Shown here: piece by piece, positions 1 to 9,000 of the stretch
Layout of the letters: every line of letters starts with the position of its first letter
Numbering within the stretch: the stretch's first letter is position 1
Assembly: GCA_013202935.1 (NCBI GenBank)
Contig: JABMRG010000171.1
Span: 1 to 16,545 of the forward strand
Source of the DNA: Candidatus Omnitrophota bacterium
Lineage (GTDB): Bacteria > Omnitrophota > Gorgyraeia > JABMRG01
DNA: 16,545 bases
Direction: 5' to 3'
Notes under the pieces: model-generated
What the model was told of the DNA's origin: nothing
The model's input: only the letters and a program-made list of their open reading frames with translations
The model's database searches: none
Program-made: the position numbers and the translations under genes

Positions 1-1
1 A

Positions 2-3000
2 TATTGCAGGGTAACAACTCCTAGAAGAAGGCTAAGCGAAGAAGACTGGGAGCAGTGGAGACGGAATCAGATTATAGAGTTAGCGGAGAGAGGCCTTCTT
101 TTAGTAAGCACTATATATGAGTTTTCAAGTTTTGAAAGAGCAGCTGCATTTATAGATAGCCTTGATCCTGCAAAGGTAGATAGTGAGGAAAAGGCAACGT
201 TTAGATATGCTGCGCGCAGTCAGTTTGATCCTAATAGGTTTGCCCTTACAAATATATTATGGAGGCTTATGTTAGGCAGCAGGGAGGTCTCATCTGTAAG
301 AATATTCCGTAACAAACAGGATCTCCCTATATTTTTTCCAGATAAATTAGGCACATATAATACACTTGATCAGTTCGGCTGCGTACCTATTGTAGCTCCC
401 CCTGACTGGGGTTACATATTTCAAAAAGATAGGATGGAAGTGATAGATGCTGTACCAGGTGAGCATGGTTATCCTGCTGCATTGTGTATTGAGTTTAAAC
501 CAGAGTACCAGCCAAGGATGGAAGGTACAAACCGCAAAGATGTATACATTTTCTTTAGGGACCCTAAAACAGGAAGATTAAGAGAAGATCTGCCAGAATG
601 GCATAATAAAAGAAGCAGGATGATAGAAGCCTTAAGTGTCGGTGAGGCTGTAACAGACCTGAATTATACACCGCTAGATTGGCAAAGATACAGAGAAATG
701 GTGCTTAGCGATGTTACACCATCCCAGAGAATGGTCTTTGAAAAATTAGAGTTTGTAAATACTTTTCCAGAACCCAGATGCTCCATGCGCCTTTTATTTC
801 CGCAACTAAGTCATGCTAGCCGGGAGATGACTGTTAGGCGCCAGGATTTGGATAGCTTAATAACCTGGCTTAATGGAGTGGGGGATTTTGGTATTGATGA
901 TGAGAACGGAATTATTCGTAATACTAGAGCTGAATATTCTTTTAATCTATATGATGCAGATGGCAGTCCATTACAAGTAGATGTTTTTACTGCGCATGGC
1001 CATTCTATGTTTTCTACCTGGGCACTCTCTGGGCTGGTTCCAGGAAGAGTCTATTTAGTAGCTGCACGGCCTGACCCTGAAAAGAAAGAGTTTTCATGTC
1101 TGCTCTTGAGAAGGCTGCCCGAAGAAAGATTAAGTAGCGATTTATATCAAAGGAGAGTGGCAGCTGCAAGCGATCTTAGCACCGAAGCATTAGAACTATT
1201 TGATCCGCTCTATAAAAAATATGCACCAGCAAAACCAGCAGCAGAAAAAACAACAGAACCAGCAGCAGAAAAAGCAGCAGAAGCACCAGCAGAAGCTGAT
1301 AAGAATAGCCCAAAATTACAGCCAGCTACTATATTAAAAGAGTACCTAGACGTGTTTGATGAGAAGATAGTGCCAGGGTTAATAGCGCCCCACCTGCAAA
1401 AGAGATTAAGGAGTGAGATAGAAGATAATGGCAGAAGGCTCTTATCTCATTTTGTAGAATCAGGGGAAGTTAGATTCTTAAGGTTCTTCCATTCTTTTGT
1501 TATTACTGTAGTAGACCAGGCTTTCGTGCAGGACAGGTTTTTCCATACATCAGGCTATCTGGAGCCGGTTACTGATCTTAACCTAAGACATGAAGATGGA
1601 GTGCCTGTAGACCTTGAGAGGATTTATGGTGATGAGGAAGTACGCAGTAGGCAGGAGAGAGAACAGACTGCTATAGAGAGAATGCAAGAGTTGCTGGGCG
1701 ATGCTATGGTAAATATGCCATACATACGCATGGCGCAAGTAAAAAGGCTAGGCAGGATAACCCCATTCTTTATAGGTGAGATAGGCCTTATTGAGCATTT
1801 TGTTCCTCTTCGATTTCTCGTTGAGATCAGAGATGGAGAGTTTGTTGTATCTGTTAATGATTTTAATACCTTTATCGATAGATGGGAAAGGTCAAGAGAT
1901 GAATGGTTTGAAGGATTCAGGGGAGCTCTAAGGTATGGGTATCTTGCAGAACAGAATAGTTTTAATGCCTGGGCCAGTGCAGCTTCCTTAAATCTATTAA
2001 ATGGGGGGTTAAAGAGATACCCATTTGCAGCAGATATGAGGGTTAGAATCTATGAGGATACTGGTTCAGCTGTTGGGGTAGCCTGTGATGTTGCTAGACT
2101 TAGGCCTGTCATGGCAAGAGTTAGTGAAAATCAGGCCCATCTACAGCCTCAGATTAATGGCATTAACAAAGAAGTAGGAGGCTTTACTGGTAGTGATATA
2201 GATATAGCAAGGATAGGTGACAATGAAACTTTAGTCCGGATATATGGAGCTGGTATTCTGTTTACAATAATGAATAGTTTAAGAGAATACCGTAGCCGGT
2301 TACTAGATGATATTGCCAGCGTAAGGAGCATTTTAGAACTGGGTGATGAAGAAAGACTCACTAGATTTCAAGCCATATTAGGAGAAAGCAGGAATTATTT
2401 TGCAGCAGGTCTTCAATTATCAAGTGGTGATAGGCGTAAGCTGGATAGGCAGCTAGCGCAGATAGGAAAGGCTACAGAAACAGAGCTTAGAGACGACTCT
2501 ACAGGAATCCAGGTAAGGCGCAATATGCAGAGGATACTTGAGGCTAGAGAGAGAGCATTAAACAGTAGTCTTGAGGCAGCAGGGAGAGTTCTTAAAAGAT
2601 CTGATAACTGGCTTCCAGAAGGTCTGGGAGAGGTTGCCATGCAAAGGGCAATAATCCAATCCCAGCCTGCCACAGCACAGGAGATGATAGGTATTGCAAG
2701 AGAGAACGAGAAACTTAGGATAGTTTTGGCTTTTAAAGGGCTATCAGTAGCAAGGCCTTCTCTTGTTGATAGTGTACTTGATGCAGCGCATAGAGATAAC
2801 TGGACAGAAGCAAGATTGACAGATTGCCTTAACGCATCTGCCGAAGCAGCAGAAGCGATAGATAGATTAAGACAAAGTTTTATGCCTAAAGAAGCAAAAG
2901 ACAGGCCGGACTTAGAAGGCTTGTTGCTTAAAATGCCTGGAACCAGAGTGGTAGACCTTATTGATGGTGTTAAAGACGGTGGACCAGCTTTTGCAAGCTT

Positions 3001-6000
3001 TCTACTGCAGATCGGTGGGGCTATGCGCTCAATGGCAAAAGATACAGGTGAGGTCCTTGGGGAGAGAAGAGAGCGGCTCGGCCCTGCTTATGAACTGCTT
3101 AAGGCTGAGTTAGGCCAGTGGCAGGAAGAAAGAAGCAGAGATGCAGAAGAAGCAGCAAGAAGTACACTGCAGTCTATCAGGGATGCTCAAAAAGAATTGT
3201 CGAATTTGCCTATAACAGGCGAAACAAATAAAAAAGCCGATGAAGTATTAACGGCTCTTGATCTTGCTGTCACAAGAGGCTCGCTTACGGCCCCTGCGGT
3301 TATACCAGAAGTTGTAAACGGTATATGTATGCGAGAGATAAATAGAGTGACAGAGGCAAGAAGGGAGGCTGCCAGGTTATTAGATGAGATAGCTAATGCA
3401 GATGACCCTGCCAAGTTGATCGGTCTTGATGGACGCAAACAGCAGATTGCAGAAGAGATGCAATTTGGAGATATACTTGGTGACACAGAAACAGGGAAGG
3501 CCTCCTCAGCCGGCAATAGTGCATTTATTGGACAGACAAATACCGCTATCTATGAAAAATTTGAAGAACTATTAAGACGAAGTCTTGCAGCTGCTGATAC
3601 TTCAGGAGGCTGTGATGTTATAAGACGAGAAACAGAAACTCATCTGGCTAAGATGGGAGAGTGTACGCAAAAGAGTGTATTCAACCAAAGTGCAGATGAA
3701 TTGATAGGTACTCGCAGCGCAGAGATTGCTGATAATGAGGCTAGAAGCTTAACACTAGATGCGAGGCTTAGCGAGCTTAAGCAATCCAGAAAGGCGATTA
3801 CGCCTGACTCTAAATCCGATGACCTTAGCGCTCTAATAGAGCAGGCTAGAGCCTTAAGACTAGACATTGATGGTTTAGGTATAGATAGGATTAAGTCTTC
3901 TCTTTCGACAGGGTGCGATGAATTAATTGTTGCGTTTGAAGGAACTAATAGTCTAATCTCTATTACCGCTATTTTAGATAGAATGGAATCAGCTAGCACG
4001 AGCAGGACTATGGATATAGAAGATATGAGAACTGTTAATGCTGAGGCAGCTGATCTAGGGGAAGCTATAGAGGTCTTAGGCGAAGCAGTGGATAGAAGTA
4101 TCAAGAGGAAGCTTAAAAGAAGACGAATAGCTTTAGAAGATGGCCTCGAAGAGGCTATACAAGATCTTCAAAGAGAAAATACATCACGACATAAGACTAT
4201 AGATGATTCATTAGGCGAGATAGAGGAGATATTGGCTGGTATAGATACAGAGGCGTCTGAGTTAATAGAGGCTCTTAGGAAGTTGCTCGATGCTGATAAA
4301 AGACTAATTGAGGCAAAGAGTAATGTAAGTGATACGAGCTCTTCCTTATATGTGCGCTCTTCTGGATTAAGAGACGAGCTTAGCCAGAGACAAGCTGCTG
4401 CGCAAAGCACGCTGGATGCAAAAAGGCCTGCTTTAGAAGCACGACTAGATAGAGAAAAAGCCGGACTTAGTAAGGGCTTAACAGAGATAAGATCAAGAGT
4501 TTCCGCAATTGTTACTATTGTTGGGGATGCTTTAGAAAACATCGAGGGTGTGATAGGAAATATTAAAGGTATGGAAGATATAGAATCTATAGAGGCTAAT
4601 CTCAAAACAATATCTGAGGTATTAGAGGTTGTTCCTGGTGAAACTCAGCAGCAGATATTGCCTACTCACGAAGAGCTGAGCAGAAGAGTTGCTGAGCAAA
4701 GGCAGTATTGGGAAAGGATGCTTAAAATCGTAGACGAAGTAAAGGCTCTTATTAAAAGACTGGTAGCTGAAGCAAGCCAGGCTGCAGCAGAATTCAGAAG
4801 AGAAGATTTTTCATCTTACTTGGAAAGCCTCAGGGGGTATCGTCAAAGAGTCCAAGATGTAGATCAACCAGCTCTTCGTGATATATGTCAGCAGAGACTT
4901 GATAATGCTGTATCAATAATAATAGGGCATAGACTAGACATAGCAGACCACGATTTAACGCCTGAACAGAATGAGATAACGAAACTCAGAGGCGCAAGAC
5001 CTGAAGATAGCTTAAGAGATGAGATTAATGCTATTGTCGAGGAGAGCTTACGTGAGAGTCTTATCGAACGGTTTGATAATATATGCCAGCAGTATGATGA
5101 TCGAATTAGGGCAGCTGAAGATGAAGAGAAAAACAGAGGCGTAAATACTGAAATAGATACTGGTTTAAGCCAGTTGAGATCTCTATCTATTACAGGACCT
5201 CGAGGTCCTCTAACAACCGCATTTGCTTCAGATTCAATTAAAACAGCAGAAGAGGTAATGGAAGGGCTTTTAATTGTAATACGGATGCAAAGGGCACTAA
5301 GTCGACATACTGCGCCAGAATCCCGAAGACCTGAAGTAGAAGAGGCCATAAGCTTAAAGACAAGAGAGCTTGGGGATGCTATAACCCAGGTTAATGATGC
5401 TGCTTCTACAATACGTAAGCTATTAAAAGAAGGTGCAGAGCTAAGTAGGCTTAATAGCGATGCGATAGAACTCAGGGAGTTTATAGCAGCGCAAGATAGA
5501 ATCGTAACTTTTGATACAGACCTACGCAATACACGCCTTCCAGATGATTTATATAGAACAATATCATCAACCGATAAAGGAAGAACAATGGCAAAGAACA
5601 GGCGCCACCTAGTTGATGTAGTTGTGCCTCTAATGGAACGGCTAAGAGAAGTTAGAGCTGGACTTGGGCCAAGGCCTGCTATAGCAAGGGAAGGCAGAGG
5701 CGATGAAGGAAGTAAAGGAGCTAGTGGGAGGAAAAGAACAAGAGGGGAGAGGGTTGAGGGGGCACTCGGTGCACTGGCAGGTATAAATACAGGAAAGCCG
5801 ATAACTGCGCCTGAACCTTATGAAGAGGATAGATCGCGCCATGTAGCTCACGGGCCCAGACAAGCAGTTAGGGCTCCAATGGGACTTGATGCCATGCTTA
5901 GGGAAATTAGTCATGACCCAGGTAATGAAGGCTTGTATTATGAGCTTGAGCCGAAAATTAGAAGGGCAATTGGAAAAGGCAATTTCAGGAATGCAGGGAC

Positions 6001-9000
6001 TATGCTAAAGGCTGCTCAAAAGCTAGGGCTTGATGAAGATGTTACTTTCTGGAGTCAAGCTGCAGATAAATGGAAGGAACAGGTAGCAGCAAGAGAAAAA
6101 GGTGGCAAAGGTGGTAAATCTTCCAGCGCAGGCTCATTACATGGAATAATACGCGAGGCTCCAATAGGTTCCATGATACAGTTCATAGATCAACAGAATG
6201 GAATTATAAGCAGAGACCTTCTTGCAAGACTTATCCTAGAGGCTAACTTGACTGATAGAGAACGAGATATAGTGATTGCTACTGTTGGACATGAAGAATT
6301 ATTAGAGGATGCCCGTAAGCATCATGAAAGAATAATTTTAACCCGTTATCATCAGGGTGTGCTGAAAGACCCGGATGATCCGTATATTAGCAGTACTAAA
6401 GTAGCCGAGATTAGAGATAGAGCCTTAGCTAAACTAAAAAGAGCTTTAGAGAGATTAAAACAACAAGAACATGGGCTCCTTGATGATATTAGGCCAAGGA
6501 GATCTTCCTCTGCAGGTGCAGTAAAGCAGAGAGAAGGTTCCGCTCTTATGAATATATTTGTTGGTTTATCATTTATCTCACTAGCTGCGATAGGTTTTGC
6601 AGTTCCTTATTTCTTTGGTGATTCTTCAGCTGCAAGAGTATTGGGTAAGCCATCTGTACTTAGCGGCATTTTACTTACAATTCTCAGTATCGTTGTATGG
6701 GGTAAAGCTTTAACAATAAGAGGTATAAGAAAAGAAGCTGCTGGACAGAAAAAACAAGACAGGGGAACAATAGACGGCCTTAAGAGAGAATTGACTGACC
6801 GTGAATCAAAACTGGCAGCCGCAATTATATCTTTTATAAATAGCTGTAATCCGGCAGCAGTAGAATTATTTTTAGGCCGAGAACCAGAGTTACAGCAGAA
6901 GATATTTAATAGCAAGATATTAAATGAACGTGCGAAGCGATGGCTTGAACAGAAAATAACAGAAACTGGTAAAGAAAAATTAGGTGTAGAAGTTAAAGAG
7001 GTTAGAATAGAGCATAGACTCTTAAAGAAAGATGGAGAAACAGCCTCTATGGAAGAAGAGTTTAGTGATGACCTTCAGCTTCAGGTTATGATTAATAGGG
7101 GTAAGGGTCAGTCCCCATATATGCTTGAGTTTTTTCCTGGAGCAGGAGGGATAAGATTTCAGGTATGTGTCGATGGTGAGCTTGAGCAAGGTCCAAGAGG
7201 GATAGATTATGGAAAACCATATTATATTGGACGAGACCCTAGATCAGGAATAGCTGAGGCTGATGGAAAAGAAAGGCATATAAGTGATTGGCAGCTTATT
7301 ATACTTGAGAACTTATCTGGTATCTCACGCCTGCATTGTACAGTTGAAATAACCAAAGAAGAGACAGAAGATCCCTGGGCCCCGCAGAGGTGGGTTAGGA
7401 TAAAAGACAATTCTGCAAACGGTACCTATGTTGAATACCTACTGGCCCTACGCCATAAAATAAAAAAACCAGCTGCTAAAAGACCCGCTCTTAGAGTAGA
7501 AGCTGGCAGCACCAGCAAGGCCTCAAGTGCAGGCGTAGTTTTACTTGTATCTGCAGTAGCAATTACTGCTGTGGTACTGATTCTTATAGCAAAAAAGTTA
7601 TTAGGAAAAAAAGAACCTGCGGTAGACAAAGATAACGTTATAGAGCTTGGCCACGGACTATCATACACCATGGGTGAAGCTCTAGAGTTTTTAAAAAGCG
7701 ATAGGCCTGCCGATTTTGATTTTGGATATAGTATATTTCAGAATGCTTCAGAGGAACAAAAATATAGACTACTCGATAGTTTACCCAGGAGCAAAATCCA
7801 GGAGATTGCGGCCATGGATAAAGGTAAGACAATAGTTGTAACTACTATCGAGGAAGTCCAAGAACGACCTATCAAAGGTATTGCGATTACAGATCGCCTT
7901 AAGGGTACCCTTGTAATAAGTATTCCTGATCCCGCATCTCCTTATAAGTTTAAGGTATCGGTTAGAGGCAAAGAAACACGCACGGTTTCATTGGAAGTTC
8001 CGGAAAAATTAGTAGCAAGCGATAGCGGAAGTTATGAACTTGAAGATGGAACAGCATATAGCATAAGACGCTTAAGAGAAGGCATGGAACAAAACGGTTT
8101 TTATTCTGACGCAGAAGACCTGATTATTATTCCTATAAATGCAAGCGATATTCTCGGTGACGAAGAGTTTTTTACATTGAAAATAACCTGTAGCGGTGAT
8201 GATGTATGGCTTGAGTTAAGAGACGATAATTCTTATTATGGGATTAGTGTTACATATAGCAGGGTTGTGCATAGATTAGAACCCAGGGTAGATCCTAGTA
8301 GCAAAACTGTCGTTACCCCAGGGGCTGCGAGAGCTGCTGGTGCGCCAATATCTCTTGGAGCAAGCATGCAGGAGTTAAGCAAGGCTATGAAACAAAGTGC
8401 GAGTACAACACAAACAAGGCCACCCGGAAGAGGTACCAAGGGCAGGGGCAAGCCACAGAAATCCTCATCAAGCGGAATGAGGCCTGCGCCTATCAGCTCT
8501 ATTAATGAGCTAGATATTGAGAACGCAACTTTATATAGGGAGAGTGACTATGTAAGGCTATATAAAGCCAGGGATAAAGTAAGAGGTGATGAGTATATTA
8601 TAAAAGTCTATTGCGGTGAAACCTCTCCCAAGTTTCAACATGCTACCAGAGAGATCGTTAGCCACCTTCTGTGGCTTTCTGAGCAATACTCGCAACTTAC
8701 AGATATGCCGCGTTGTTTTGAGAAAGGAGAAATATACCTTAAAGGTGGCAGGATATCACAGATGGCAGAAGGAGATGGACCTTATCCTTATGTTATAATG
8801 GATTTTGTTCCTGGCACTGACTTTCTAAATATAATTGCACAACTAGGTTTTGAAAAAACCGACGACCAGATAGGGCCCCGTGATGTATGGAGTACTAAGA
8901 TAAAATTATTATATAGTATAGGTATCGATGTTTTGAGATATCACAGAGCAGGATTATTGATCAAGGATCTTAAACCAAACAATATAATCTTAAGCCCAGA

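Larger units (their letters stand above)
3497..8476 (+). repeat. Five dispersed copies of a [KR][AS]SS[AS]G peptide motif at block boundaries
   Basis: The in-frame copies are: 3497-3514 (KASSAG, residues 1166-1171), 6116-6133 (KSSSAG, 2039-2044), 6500-6517 (RSSSAG, 2167-2172), 7517-7534 (KASSAG, 2506-2511) and 8459-8476 (KSSSSG, 2820-2825). Codons differ between copies (for example tcc-tca, tct-tcc-agc, tca-agt), so the conservation is at protein level and not recent DNA duplication. Copy 2 precedes the sigma-like block, copy 3 comes 13 residues before the first TM pair, copy 4 touches the third TM helix, and copy 5 comes just before the kinase domain. The function is unknown; a linker or protease-processing motif is an inference. 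Confidence 0.75.

Noticed and set aside
269..271. ATG at 269 as the start of the giant gene
   Set aside because: The frame is open back to base 2 with ordinary coding sequence, and GGAGG at 261-265 is only 3 nt from the ATG, too close for a good ribosome binding site.
4888..5529. 213-codon minus-strand open frame, and similar minus-strand frames within the giant gene
   Set aside because: They are very rich in Ser, Leu and Ile, mirror the AGA/GAA/GAT codons of the plus strand, and have no ribosome binding site or domain. They are antisense shadows.
5701..5760. A sixth boundary motif (KGASG in the Gly/Arg-rich linker) and RSSG at about residue 1450
   Set aside because: Neither fits [KR][AS]SS[AS]G; they could be degenerate copies but are too short to count.
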